A stretch of DNA of 64,000 nucleotides, from contig CM043970.1 of NCBI GenBank assembly GCA_014529385.2, positions 44,606,279 through 44,670,278 of the forward strand. Direction: 5' to 3'. Shown piece by piece: positions 53,952 through 64,000 of this stretch; position 1 is the first letter of the stretch, and each line of letters starts with the position of its first letter. This stretch comes from Adiantum capillus-veneris. Its lineage: Eukaryota; Streptophyta; Polypodiopsida; Polypodiales; Pteridaceae. The notes below the pieces were generated by a model. That model was given only the letters and a program-made list of their open reading frames with translations. It had not been told where the DNA came from and ran no database searches. The translations under genes were made by a program, and so were the position numbers.

Positions 53952-54770
53952 TTGAAGCAAGTGGAAGAGCCTGCTGGTGTGCTCACACGGGCACAGAGAG
54001 CTGCTCTTTGCCTCAGCCTCCCTGGCGGTCCAATCTTTCCATCTCCTATCACACAAATGAGTCAAACTCCATTAGTAGGAGACAAACCAGCAGGTAGTGT
54101 CAAGAGCCAACCTACCTCGCTTCTATCAGATATTGATGGTGCCTTCATGGAAGCAACAGAGGACTTGCAGAAGCTTAAGATACCCGAGCAAGATCTAATC
54201 AAAGGAAACAAGCCCGCAGCACAGTCTATCTTTAAAAACACTTTTCAACAAGTGTCACTGTACGACATGCTTCGACTTGATGCAAATTTTAGAAGTGACA
54301 CCCTTTCCATCATCCAGTCTCTGTACCCTGGCGCAAGGCCTAGTGGCAGACACCTACCTGTGCAACCCTTGGAGTCCTACATGATTTCATATCCGGTTGC
54401 TCCCCTCACCGACTACAAAAGTCCTCGTCTCATTGTGTCTATTCTTGGGCATCAATTCTCAGGTGTCATAGTGGATGGTGGATCTGGGATCAATCTGATG
54501 CCAGAATTTACTATGTTGGCCTTAGGTCTGCAGCCTACCCGCCCTGCTCCATTCACTGTTACATTGGCAGACCAGAGGACAGTCTACCCTGTGGGCATAG
54601 TAGAGAAGGTGCCTCTGATGGTACAAGACTCCACATTTAGCTTGGATTTTGTGGTGGTCAGTCTTCCTCAGGTGGAGAGAGGATTTCCTTGGTCGACCAT
54701 GGTTGCGGCATACCAAGGCACTTCATGATTGGGGAAACAATGCCATGTGGATACATACTCCTAGCTCCCC
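53952..54770 (+). pseudogene. Aspartic protease region of the Athila/Tat-like element
   Basis: The frame 53952-54728 has an N-terminal linker and then 'FSGVIVDGGSGINLMPE', the DGGS-type active-site loop seen in Tat/Athila elements instead of DTG/DSG. 'LADQRTVYPVGIVEKVPL' and 'STFSLDFVVVSLPQ' follow. The conserved end 'LGRPWLRHTKALHDW' is in another frame (54649 onward), so a frameshift at about 54690 interrupts the domain. Confidence 0.78.
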
Positions 54771-55379
54771 CATGCAACCAATTCGGCTCGAAGGAGGTAT
54801 GGATCCAGTGGTTCATCACAGCTCATTGTCAGTACAGTCCAACCTCGACCCTGAGAAGCCCATCCCACCTGACGGGTCTGACGAAGACCTGCTGCAGTGG
54901 TTGGAAGCTACCGCCTCGATTCCATGCTATGTGGTCTCTATTCAAAACTCACCTGTGCCGGTAACACTCTCTCTCCCAACTCCTCAGGCGGACACAAATG
55001 TCCCAAGTCCTACAGCAGACAATAGTCCTACAGCAAACAGTGGACCAGTCGAAGAAGTAAGTGGGTCAGCCCTAAATTCTCATGATTCAGATGATCCTCC
55101 TATGGAAGCCCTCGGCCTCAGGGAACCTATAACACATCACCGTAGGGGGAAAAAATCTCCTCTGCATGAACTCGCCAATGATTCCCCCCTCCCTCTAACA
55201 TCTCCCAGGTTGGACGCCCCGCCCTCTCAAAAGCACTCGGTTATGTCTGTGTCTGAAGAATTACCCTTCGAGGAGCTTCCACCAGGATGGTTACAAGAAG
55301 AGTACGTTGAGTTTCCAATCGATCAAACACCAGCACATGAAGTCTGGAAGCTCCAAGAGGCAGCTCAGTTCTCAACTTC

Positions 55380-56660
55380 TGAAGTACCCTCCACAGTTAC
55401 ACCTCCTGACCCTGTCAAAAAAGTCAACCTGGGCGACCCTGACAACCCTCAGCACGTCCTCTTAGCAGCTTGGTTATGGGAGCATCCCGCATTACTTGAT
55501 CAGGTAGTTTCTTTTATTCACTCTTTTAAGGATGTTTTTGCTTGGTCCTACAAGGATTTGGAAGGGATCCCACCAGAATTGGGTCTCCACACTATCCCTC
55601 TGGTTGAAGGGGCTAAGCCTGTCAGAGGCCGAGCTTATAAGCTCAACCCAAAGTATACAGAAGCTGTCAAGTCAGAGCTCGAAAAAATGCAAGAGGCAGG
55701 GATCATTGTACCTGTGGAGCACTCTGAGTGGTTATCACCCATGATGATAGCGCCTAAGAAGCAGTCCAATAAAATTCGTGTGCGTAGATTACCGCGCGCT
55801 AAATAAGGTAACTATCCCAGATGGTTTCCCCACACCTTTCACTGAGCGCGTGCTCGAAGATGTAGCAGGGCATGTTTTGTACAGTTTCATGGATGGGTTT
55901 AGTGGATACAATCAGTTGGGCATCCATCAAAGTGATCAACTGAAAACGGCCTTTGTGATTCCCTAGGGTATTTTTATCTACACTAGAATGTCTTTTGGGT
56001 TGAAAAACGCTCCACCTTCTTTCAGTCGGGCGGTATATCTCATCTTTTGTCCTCTCCTTACGGATCATCTTCACATCTTCATGGACGATTTTTCGACCTT
56101 CTCAGGTGCTCAATGTTCAACCCCAGTGGAAAATCTAGAGGAACACCTTGCTCAGCTCTCTGCTGTCTTCCTCCGGTGCAGAGAGGCACACCTAAAGCTA
56201 AATCCTAACAAATGTCATTTTTTGGTCACTAAGGGCACACTTCTAGGCCATGTGGTGTCTGCTAAAGGTTTAGCACCTGACCTAGAGAAGATTATGGCAA
56301 TCTTAAAGTTACCACCTCCCATCAATCCAAAAGGGGTGCAGAGCTTTGTAGGTCACACAGGCTATCATCGCAGGTTTATACGTATGTATGCACAGGTGGC
56401 TCAACCCCTAACACGCCTAACCAGTGCTACTGTTCCCTTTCAAAGGTCAAATGCGGAGGCTGAAGCTTTTGCATACCTCAAAAAACGCCTCACTGAAGCA
56501 CCTATCCTAGTAGCTCCCAATTGGTCTCTCCCTTTTCATGTGCATACTTATGCTAGCCAACTGGTTGTGGGTGCTGTGCTGACTCAGCCTAGTAAGGAGT
56601 ACAACCTGGATCCCCCTTTTCACTATGCAAGTCGCCTACTCACCAAGGCAGAACGCAACT
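55380..56660 (+). pseudogene. Reverse transcriptase of the Athila/Tat-like element (frameshifted)
   Basis: Segment 1 (to 55806): 'SFKDVFAWSYKDLEGIPPEL', 'VRGRAYKLNPKY', 'LEKMQEAGIIVPVEHSEWLS'. Segment 2 (55778-55966): 'CVDYRALNKVTIPDGFPTPF' and 'YSFMDGFSGYNQLGIHQSD', with motif A carrying M in MDGFSGYNQ. Segment 3 (55988-56662): 'MSFGLKNAPPSFSRAVYLIF' (motif B), 'LHIFMDDFSTFS' (motif C, FMDD, typical of Athila) and 'SFVGHTGYHRRFIRMYAQVA'. RNase H begins at about 56510. A frameshift at 55790 and a TAG at 55964 disable it. Confidence 0.87.
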
Positions 56661-57211
56661 AATAGCACCACAGAAAGGGAAGGTTTAGCTATTGTGTATG
56701 CTCTGCAAAAATTTCGCCAGGTCGAGTATGGCGATGGCTACTCTTATTTGAAGAATTTGATTTTGAAGTGGTACTCAGGCCCGGCAAACATCATGTCCTT
56801 GCCGACCACCTCTCTCGCATTCACACGGGTGAAGAAGCAACAGGGATTGCACATGACTTTCCAGATAGCAGTCTCTTTAAGGTGGATACCACTCCGGAAT
56901 GATACGGCGATATTTTGCACCTGCTTTCTACTGGCGTGTACCCAGAGAACGCTTCTCCACTACAGAAGAGACGACTGTTGTTGAAGTCTAGGCCATTCAC
57001 ACTAATTGGTGGCCAGCTATACAAGTCAGGACAAGATGGTGTTCTGAGGCGGTGTGTCTCCCCTCATAAAGTGGAGGATGCCCATAGTGGTCCAACTGGT
57101 GGCCATTACCCTGGTCATATATGATATTACTGCTCAGAAGATTCTCCATTGTGGCTTATGGTGGCCCTATATTTTTCGAGATGCAATTGCCTATGTAAAA
57201 GTATGTGATGT
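56661..57211 (+). pseudogene. RNase H end and integrase zinc finger, heavily decayed
   Basis: 'NSTTEREGLAIVYALQKFRQ' is the RNase H Glu block. The next block, which should hold the TDH Asp, is missing, and the sequence jumps to 'VLRPGKHHVLADHLSRIHTG' in another frame, the end of RNase H. Remnants of the integrase zinc-binding part follow ('GGHYPGH'; 'VKVCDVCQRC'). Several stops and an internal deletion. Confidence 0.75.
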
Positions 57212-58117
57212 GTGTCAGCGTTGTGGCGTCCTCTACATGTCTCTATGGCATGGCAACCCTTTGAGAGATGGGGCATTGATTTTGTGGGTCCAATTACTTC
57301 CTCCGCCCAACCAGGCAATCAAAAGGATCTACTAGTGGCTACATATTATGCAACAAAGTGGGCAGAGGTACTGGCAACAACGGATTGCACTGGCACTACT
57401 GTAGCCAAGTTTCTCTACGAAAATATTTTGTGCAGGTTTGGGTGTCCCCTGGAAATCACCAGTGATAGGGGTAGTCACTTTGTGAATGAAACAACTTCAA
57501 CCTTGCTTGCCGACTACAAGATTTTTCACCGAAAATCGTGTTCCTATTACCCTAGAGCAAATGGGCAGGCCGAGAGCACTAATAAGGTTTTGATAGCACT
57601 TCTACGGAAAGCACGTCATCTCCATCCTGCGACTTGGGCTCAAGCTATCCATGGCACCCTTTGGGCATACCAAACTTCTTTCAAAGCCACAACCAATCAC
57701 ACCCCATTTCAATTAGCTTTCGGTTTGGAAGCGATAGCACCCTTCGAATTCAATTCAGGATCTCCACGAGTGGATAGTCTGCGTGCCAATGGAGATTTGG
57801 GGTCGGCATCTGCCTCTCGTCTTTACCTTTTGGAGGAAAGCCGAAGTTTGGCTTCCTGGGCTCTGGAAGCAAAGCAGCTTCGTCGCAAAGCATGGCATGA
57901 TCGCCATCTCCGAAAGCCGCAAATAACACAAGGAGCACTGGTGCTACTTTATCAAGCTAAGTATCTGAAAAAGGCTAAAAAACTTGTTCCAGCCTGGCAA
58001 GGGCCATTCAAGGTGCAGGAAATTTTGCCACAAGGAGCAATCCAGTTAGTAACTTTGGATGGTGTTCCATTGCCTCTAGTAAATGGCTCCAGAATCAAGT
58101 GCTATTACTCTGAGTAA
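57212..58117 (+). pseudogene. Integrase of the Athila/Tat-like element (longest intact block)
   Basis: A 301-codon frame with the DDE core complete: 'WGIDFVGPI' (D1), 'LEITSDRGSHFVNE' (D2), 'SCSYYPRANGQAESTNKVLI' (E). 'ATYYATKWAEVLATTDCTGT' fits the Tat/Athila pattern. The C-terminal part has 'LGSASASRLYLLEESRSLAS' and ends 'VPLPLVNGSRIKCYYS'. The upstream finger is in broken frames. No chromodomain, unlike copies 1 and 2. Confidence 0.86.
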
Positions 58118-58850
58118 GCAGTCTGCAATGATTTCTCCATCTGTAGGTTCTAATATCCCATCTCTCTCCTCCCAACTACCTTTCAACCAGAACGGGTGTT
58201 CTGTTATTGTCTCAATCTCTATTGTCTCAATCTCTGCTAGGTCTGTAGAAGTTTCCATCTTTCCGTCTAAAGTATCCTTTCTCCACTCAGTCTCGGTAAT
58301 TGGATATTGTCTTGAACTTCTTACAATCCAATCACTCTTTCTCTAATTGTTTCTATCATCAATGTTATTCGACGTTAGCACTAAGGTATTTCCAGTTAAG
58401 CTCCTAGTCTCTTTTGTAATATTTTCTTTAAGTTTACACGCTTCTCTCTGCAGAATAAAGTTGTCTGTCTCTATGGTAAACCCTTACCATCTCTACTTTC
58501 TAAAGCTAATCAGGTGCCTTGGCATTGGTGATTTCCAAGCATATCCTCGGCTGTCTTTGAGACAAACTTAACCTCTACTTACTCCAAGGAGCTATGGTTG
58601 CAGTCTCATCCCAACCGACTACCGCCTGCAAGTGCATCACCCATTCGACCTCTACTCTCGTATACGCATAACCAAGGGATCTCTTTGTTAGCACGGCCAA
58701 CCCTAGTAGACAGCATTTGCCCGACACTGGTAATCAAGTCATACAGAGTTGTGCTTCATTGGGATTGGGATCAAGGTCTCCCACATATAAGGAGTTTGTC
58801 CTGTAACAGTTGGTAAATTAATTCTTAGCTTTGCTTGGCCTTCATCAAAG
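58118..58850. other. Unassigned sequence after the gypsy integrase
   Basis: No polypurine tract plus LTR matching 50915-51480 was found here, so the 3' LTR of the gypsy element is either missing or beyond my ability to align. No coding block recognised. Confidence 0.45.
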
Positions 58851-59030
58851 ATGGCGCGGCATTGTTCCCACTGTGGTCACAATGGACAAAATTCAAGGAC
58901 ATGCTTGGACAATCAAGCAGGGTTTAAGCTCTTTGGTGTACGCCTCTCTACAAAGTGTTGTATGGTATCCTCACCGGCGGGCACAGCCTCAGAGTGTTCT
59001 TCTTCATCAGTAACTGCAAATCATCCCCTT
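58851..59030 (+). pseudogene. MYB-related (KUA1/MYBS3-type) N-terminal exon fragment
   Basis: ATG at 58851 begins 'MARHCSHCGHNGQNSRTC' and is followed shortly by 'GFKLFGVRL'. This is the N-terminal CCHC knuckle plus R/KLFGVRL motif of plant 1R-MYB (SHAQKYF-class) transcription factors such as KUA1/MYBS3. After GVRL the sequence stops resembling the family and passes into the pyrimidine-rich minisatellite. No MYB repeat (SHAQKYF) was found within the window. I judge it a captured or truncated first exon, though a gene with a very long first intron is not excluded. Confidence 0.75.
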
Positions 59031-59770
59031 TCTCCCAAATTCACCCCACCCTCCTATTCCGCCCCTCCCAATTCGTCCCCCCTCCCCTCCCAATTCGTCC
59101 CCCCTCCCCTTTGTCCCAAATTCGCCCCCCTCTGCCCTCCCAATTAGTCCCCCTCCCCTTTCTCCTAAATTCGCCCCTCTGCCCTCCCAATTCGTCCCCC
59201 CTCCCCTTTCTCCTAAATTCGCCCTCCTCTGCCCTCTCCCAATTCGCCCCCTTCCCCTGTTGCCGAATTCGTCCCTGCAGCCGAATTCGTCCCTCCTGCC
59301 CGAATTCGTCCCCCTGTCCAAATTCGCCCAACTTCGCCCCCGCTGCCGGAAATTCGCCCCCTTGCACAAATTAGCCCCGCTCCCAATTGAATTTCGACCC
59401 TCTCCCAATTGGCCCCCCCTCCCCTCCCAATTCGTTCCCCCTCCCCTCCCTCCCCAATTCGTACCTCCCCCTTTTTTCCAAACTCGCCCCTTCCCCTGCC
59501 CAACACGCCCCCTCCCAATTCGTCCCCCTTGCCCTCCCAATCCGTCCCCTCCCCTCTCTACCAAATTGACCCCCCCTCCCCTACCAATTCGTCCCCCCTC
59601 CCCTCCCTCCCCAGTTCGTACCTCCCTCCTTTTTCCAAATCGCCCCTTCCCCTGCCCAACTCGCCTTCCACCCAATTTATTGTTGACCTATTCCCAATTC
59701 GCCCTGCCCTCTCCCAATTCGCCCCCTTCCCCCCAATTGGCCCTCCCCTCATATCCACCCAATTAGGCAA
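59030..59770. repeat. Pyrimidine-rich minisatellite (CCCAATTCGTCCCC type)
   Basis: About 740 bases of degenerate tandem units built from CCCAATTCG(T/C)CCCC and CCCCTCCCCTTT(C/T)TCC. Unit length varies between roughly 13 and 40. Open frames on both strands (Pro/Ser- and Gly/Arg-rich) follow from composition. Confidence 0.93.
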
Positions 59771-60157
59771 TTAGGCGTGCTTTCCCTTATCTCCAATTTC
59801 GCCCACCGTTCCTAATTCGGAAGCTTCCAAATTCGCCCACCCGTTCCAAATTCGAAACCAGGTCGCCTCGGCTATCTCTGGTCCCATCTCGCGTTGTCAA
59901 AAAAAAAAAACTCGACTCGACATTTTTAAGATGGTAAGCTTTGCTTAAAGCGACGGCGTCCCTGATAGCGAGCATCTGCGCCTTCGTTCAGCAATTCGGA
60001 TTTTAGGAGTTCTGTGAAAGTCTGGATATGTAAGAGGTTGTGGATCAGTTTTGGAATTTGTTCAGTGTCTGAAGTTCTTCTGCTCTCTATTGGAACAACT
60101 TCAGTCTCTCTGCACGAGGTGTGCAAATCAGTTAGTTCAAGAAGACTTGCAATTATC
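59771..60157. other. Unassigned sequence before the unknown ORF
   Basis: The pyrimidine repeat fades out, followed by an A11 run (59898-59908) and possible 5' leader of the ORF at 60158. Nothing else recognised. Confidence 0.4.
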
Positions 60158-60721
60158 ATGGCAGGTACCAGCAAACCCTCCAACAAAGCAGTCAAGAAGC
60201 CACCACCTCCGCAGCTGAGTTCTGCTTAAGAGAAGGATTCGGAAACTAACAGCCAAGATATGGATGACTTCACTTCAAGTGATGCCAGCGATGAAAGTTA
60301 TAAAGCATCCCCAACTTCAGAGTCGGAGTCAGAAGCTGTCTCTTAATCAGATGCATCAAAAGAAACAAACTTGAAAACAGCAGGTAAAAAGAAACGCAAT
60401 CAAGAAATCATCCATCAGGAAATTGCTAGGCCGGCTACATCTAGAAGTCGCACACCATTCTCCTTGGCTGTTTATCTACAACCACCTCGACCGTCTCTCA
60501 GCCAAATCCTCTCCAAGGACCAGCTACAGACTATGGGTCTCACAACACTGGCCGAAGATCTCCCAACCACTGTTCCTATAGAGATGATTCATGATCTTTT
60601 GAAGAATTTTCCCAAGGTCAAGGGTCATAAATTCACCGTTACAGGGATAGGACGTGCTATGGGTATGAAAACCTTTCCAGCTGTGAAGCCTGCCACTCGA
60701 ATGTTAGGTGCAGCAGAATGA
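60158..60721 (+). pseudogene. Unknown ORF, N-terminal part, two in-frame stops
   Basis: From ATG 60158 one frame runs to TGA 60719-60721 with TAA at 60227 and about 60344 inside. It encodes a Lys/Pro start ('MAGTSKPSNKAVKKPPPPQL'), then an acidic Ser/Asp/Glu-rich part ('DDFTSSDASDESYKASPTSE'). A more structured segment follows: 'TPFSLAVYLQPPRPSLSQIL', 'VPIEMIHDLLKNFPKVKGHK', 'FTVTGIGRAMGMKTFP'. I do not recognise the family. The minus-strand LTR-like copy 4 starts right after. It may be an accessory ORF of a retroelement or a host gene. Confidence 0.5.
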
Positions 60722-61740
60722 ATGGTTGCGCTTTGCTCAAGATGAGTGCTCCGAACTGTGCTCAAGGTTCCTTTTAGTTCTTATGGAAGGGAGAGCCTTC
60801 CGTTCTTAATGAGAATGCTATGATCACAACAAAGTGAATGGACACTGTGCGCGCAAATGTATGAGATTGAGAGATAGAGAGAGAAGAGAGATACGACACC
60901 AGAGACGTAAAACCCTCCTCCGAAGGCCCCACTCTCGTCGGCGAGAGTGGTCTACTTATGATTGCACAATCTGGTACAAATGAATGCAAGTGACTGATGC
61001 AAGTCTAGGCTATGTCGATGATGACGACATAGATGACAAAGTCGACCTAAGGGCTGAAATCTGCAATCTTTCTACTGTTGTCCAAAAACGCTATGGGCTG
61101 AAATCTGCAAATGTTCTATCTGTTGAATTCTGACCCTATGTCGATGAAGATGTCGATGCGACAACGTCGCGCTGAAAACGCAGATGCTGAAATCTGCGTT
61201 TTCCGGGCTGAAACTATAAACCTTGCAGAAATTGACCGTGCGGCGAGGAACTGCTACGGGAAGGTGAGATCTGCGAGGTTCGGGACTTGATCTGCGATGT
61301 CTAACTGCTGAAAACTGAAAACGCTGATGGTACTTGACTTTCTGTCACGATGATCTGCAAAAACACTGAGGTGGTGCTGCAAATCAAAAATGCTAGGGGC
61401 TGAAATTGGTGTTTCTGTCGCCGGGATTCTGCAAATGCAAAAATGCTAGGCTGATCTGCTGTGGTCTTGTCGCCAGGGATCTGCAAGAGCAAAACGCTGG
61501 CTGATCTGCTGTGTCTTGCCCAAAAACGCCAGCCAAGTTGCTGTGGAGCAAAAACGCTAGAAGTCCTTGGGTTCCTGCTGAGAAGGTGCCTATTGAGCAT
61601 GTGCTCCTATTGCCTCTTCTGCCAAATAGTGCTAGCTCTAGTTTGCTTATATACAAACTTAGCAAAATTGCCCTACCTACTTTTGTTGGAAAGTCACTTA
61701 AATTAATAAGTGAAAAATGTCAAAAATAGAGAAAATATGC
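60722..61740 (-). mobile_element. LTR-like element copy 4 (minus strand)
   Basis: Read on the minus strand it has a TATA box (TATATAA, 61653-61647), a leader of AGCGTTTTTG/CTGCAGATC/TTTCAGC words, TTGTGCAATC, the hairpin (60950-60929), GGGGCCTTCGGAGG, CT-rich sequence and AAGGAACCTTGAGCAC close to its end. This is the same order as 7252-8340. It separates two pieces of an unknown coding remnant, suggesting insertion into it. Termini and TSD unresolved. Confidence 0.62.
60929..60950 (-). other. Conserved leader hairpin, copy 4 (9-bp stem)
   Basis: On the minus strand CCACTCTCG / CGAGAGTGG form nine Watson-Crick pairs around CCGA. The next bases are GGCCTTCGGAGG. Sequence of the stem differs from copies 1-3 but pairing is complete. 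Confidence 0.7.
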
Positions 61741-61799
61741 TAAAATCGTTGGAAAATTCCCCTGATGGATTCTGATGGGAATATTGATGATCATGCTGT

Positions 61800-61975
61800 G
61801 TGCAACCAGAGGATATGCATCTATTCTAAGTGACTAGGCATGCACGGTCTACGAATAGACTCACAAAAAGTGCCAGATCACCTCTAATCTAGACTAATTG
61901 GACTGACTGAACCCTGATCATGCTGTAGCTTGTCCACGGACACATAGGGTTGGATGTGTCACGTGACATCGAACC
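61800..61975 (+). repeat. Dispersed repeat block, copy 2
   Basis: Similar to 8340-8510 in order of words: TCTAAGTGACTAGGCATGCAC, AAAGTGCCAGATCAC, AGCTTGTCCACGGACACAT, GTGACATC. Here it lies beside the LTR-like copy on its other side and in opposite relative orientation. Nature unknown. Confidence 0.5.
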
Positions 61976-62020
61976 TTCTCTCAGATTTCTAAGGAGGCCA
62001 CAATTCAATCATGCCAAGAA

Positions 62021-62960
62021 ATGCTCAGTACAAATCATCTGAACTATGAAAGAAATAAACAGATCTTGGCAATCTTTAGATACTACTTTCTAGCTAGAGA
62101 TGCCAAAGAAGATAAAGGAAAATGTGAACTACCCACTACAGTATCTCATTGGGACGGTCTTTATTGTTTGCTCCATGCCCAACCTTGTGGATTTCACCAG
62201 ATCCTTTTTTCATCTTTACAATCTCGGGCCAAAAGATTTCGGACCCAAGTGAGATCTGTGTAGCTCAGCTTCAAATGCTTTGCAGCCCCTCTCTTGGCGT
62301 GGGTTGTAAGTACTCCTGTTACACCAGACAAAGTAGATGATGATACGCGAAGTGTGCAAGGGAAAAGGAAATCACTAAACATTCATGCTGATCCTACAAT
62401 CCACAAGAAAAAGAAGATAAAAGCAAAGGTGGCCAAAGATACAGCAAAGTCTCTAATCTCCTTGCCAATATCGAAGAGCCAACAGACTAAAGTAACACAT
62501 CATCCGCGGCGGTCTCTGTCTACCATCCCTCTCTGTACGCCACCAGTGTAGACTCCCGAATTTCATGACAAATCGGCGGCTTCTCCCTCGGCGATTCCTC
62601 TACCTTCTTCCCCAATATTCACCCATACGCATCTGCCTCCACCTGCAACTACCATCTCAGATTCCATCTCAGCTCCTACTCGCCCAGTAGTGCCTCCTCA
62701 TAGCGAGCCACATGTGCCACTTGGGACATCATCAAGGGTGGCCGACTCTACTTCTCTGGTACATCTTTCGGAGAAAGTATTACAAGACTCCAGGAATGCT
62801 ATCGCCACCATAGAGCTTGGAGCGGAACAGTTAGCTGCTACGCACCAGCGCCACTCTGCCATATATGCAGCTATGGCGGGATCTCTGAAGGTGGCCGAAA
62901 GTGCCATCTCGGATCGTGATGCTACAGCAAGCTTTGAAGATAAAGTCGGACATCATTGAA
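62021..62960 (+). pseudogene. Unknown ORF, downstream part with possible coiled coil
   Basis: Plus frames 62021-62263, 62294-62551 and 62690-62959 together encode 'YFLARDAKEDKGKCELPTTV', 'WDGLYCLLHAQPCGFHQILF', a Lys-rich basic stretch ('HKKKKIKAKVAKD'), a Ser/Pro-rich linker and a helical Ala/Glu-rich end with 'SDIIEDLRAQVQMFREML' in a neighbouring frame (62935-63005). They may continue 60158-60721. Family not recognised. The end is cut by a simple repeat and a LINE fragment. Confidence 0.45.
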
Positions 62961-63016
62961 GACCTTCGGGCACAGGTACAAATGTTTAGGGAAATGCTTC
63001 TACATGGAGATCGACA

Positions 63017-63046
63017 GGCTCGGGCTCGGGCTCGGGCTCGGGCTCC
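63017..63046. repeat. (CTCGGG)5 hexanucleotide repeat at a LINE junction
   Basis: Five tandem CTCGGG units directly precede the family II LINE fragment. Confidence 0.95.
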
Positions 63047-64000
63047 GCCATGCAAGGAGATACAGCATGCTGGTATGGGGAGATGACATCATGGTTTTAA
63101 GCGCATGGGTTCAGCATAGACAAATTGCCTCCCTTCCAGTACTCAATGGATACGCCCTCTCTGACTCTTACAGAGTCCGAGATCACCAGGCTCATTCGCT
63201 AGGACTTGACTCAGCTAGACACCAAGAGGACATGGATACAGCCAGCACAGGAGCTGGGCACGAAGATGGCTTCTACAAAGAGCATCTCCTCCAGCTTACG
63301 GAGGATGGTTTTGTGACGAGGCCCACATGGGATACGATGTGCTATTGGCCAGATACGCACATCTTCACACCAGCTGCGGATCAAGACTAGGAGATACAGC
63401 GGAGTACCAGCAGAGGCCAGGACGTGCCCCCTGTGTGACATCGAGCATGAGACAGAGTTGCACTACAAATGCCACTGCCCCGTCTACTACGAGATACGAG
63501 GCTGCTTCCATTGCTTGTTCAAAGAGGGCTTTGGACCATTCTCTAGAGTCATGCGGTACGAGGATCAGAGATGCCTGGGTTTGTTTTTGCTCGAGCTGCG
63601 CAGAACAGAGAGAGCGTGATGAGAGGAGAGACTAGCCAGTCTCAGAGAAAGATCACAGACTTCTTTAGAGCTGCCACTGGACACCCGGAGGAGTTACTAC
63701 CAGAGCAGAGCTCGTCGCCTTACACCAGAGACACACTGATCGACCGAGCGACTGAGCTAGGGAGAGCCAGACGCCCACGACTGCGGAGGACTACACAGCA
63801 TCAACGGAGGCTGCATCAGAGGATTCGGATCACTTTGGCTCGACATGCGTGACGTCTGGTCAGACTACTAACCATGAAGGAGATTGATGAGATCCGCCAA
63901 CGACCGATGCTGGATCTCCTGTGATCTAGCTATCCCAGCTAGCTGTTTAGCTGCTTAGTTCACACCTAGCAGTTTAGTATTCCATAGTATTTTATTTTGT
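63047..64000 (+). mobile_element. Family II LINE, 3' fragment reaching the window end
   Basis: It matches 42325-43290 from GCCATGCA(A/G)GGAGATACAGC onward: ORF2 C-terminal part including 'CVTSSMRQSC'/'CPLCDIEHETELHYKCHCPV' in alternating frames, then the stop region and 3' UTR (CTAGCTATCCCAGCTAGCTG). Frameshifts and a stop at 63201 break it. It is cut by the window edge before the tail. Confidence 0.87.

Noticed and set aside
59007-59675. 222-residue Gly/Arg-rich minus ORF
   Set aside because: Product of the CCCAATTCG minisatellite. No independent support.
1-64000. CRISPR arrays, rRNA or tRNA genes, prokaryotic operons
   Set aside because: None found. Tandem repeats here lack spacer regularity and all coding context is eukaryotic transposon or intron-bearing genes. 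I cannot exclude a tRNA missed by eye.

Overview
This window looks like nuclear DNA of a land plant with a repeat-rich genome. The evidence is plant-type Ty3/gypsy elements (chromoviruses with an integrase chromodomain, and an Athila/Tat-like element), primer sites matching plant initiator tRNA-Met, hAT transposons with BED and DUF659-type transposases, plant L1-type LINEs, many (CT)n arrays and fragments of a MUTYH gene and a plant MYB-related gene. A non-seed vascular plant such as a fern is my guess; nothing in the window proves it.

Almost everything is nested mobile DNA. From 1 to 7251 an L1-type LINE tail is split by a complete but defective chromovirus (173-6738, minus strand, TSD GCGAC). 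From 7252 to about 8500 lies an LTR-like copy carrying a hAT-type MITE (7680-8158). From 8751 to 13810 a minus-strand LINE is split by a gag-only chromovirus derivative (9281-12967, TSD ATAAC). From 14640 to 28566 one long L1-type LINE is interrupted twice: by an LTR-like element that itself holds a hAT element (18601-22186), and by a second hAT element (24883-28153, perfect 8-bp TSD).

The least repetitive part is about 29430-33700. It holds two intact minus-strand exons of an adenine DNA glycosylase (MUTYH/MutY) gene at 30773-30895 and 31114-31173. After that, a second LINE family with a coiled-coil ORF1 appears in four pieces: minus-strand ORF1 at 34049-40756, split by chromovirus copy 2 (34177-40193, TSD TGCAA); an RT fragment at 41431-43415; a near full-length copy at 44219-48985; and a tail piece from 63047 to the window end. 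Its fragments repeatedly begin or end at simple-sequence arrays.

From about 50915 to 58117 there is a degraded Athila/Tat-like Ty3/gypsy element with gag, protease, RT, RNase H and integrase. It is followed by the first exon of a MYB-related transcription factor gene (58851 onward) running into a pyrimidine-rich minisatellite, and by an unidentified coding remnant (60158-60721 and 62021-62960) separated by a minus-strand LTR-like copy.

No intact autonomous transposon was found. The most interesting signals are: (1) a hairpin followed by a GGGGCCCTTGGAGG-like block, shared by four LTR-like sequences with different but still pairing stems; (2) two young chromovirus copies that share the same coding lesions, which suggests a defective family moved in trans; (3) LINE breakpoints at microsatellites.
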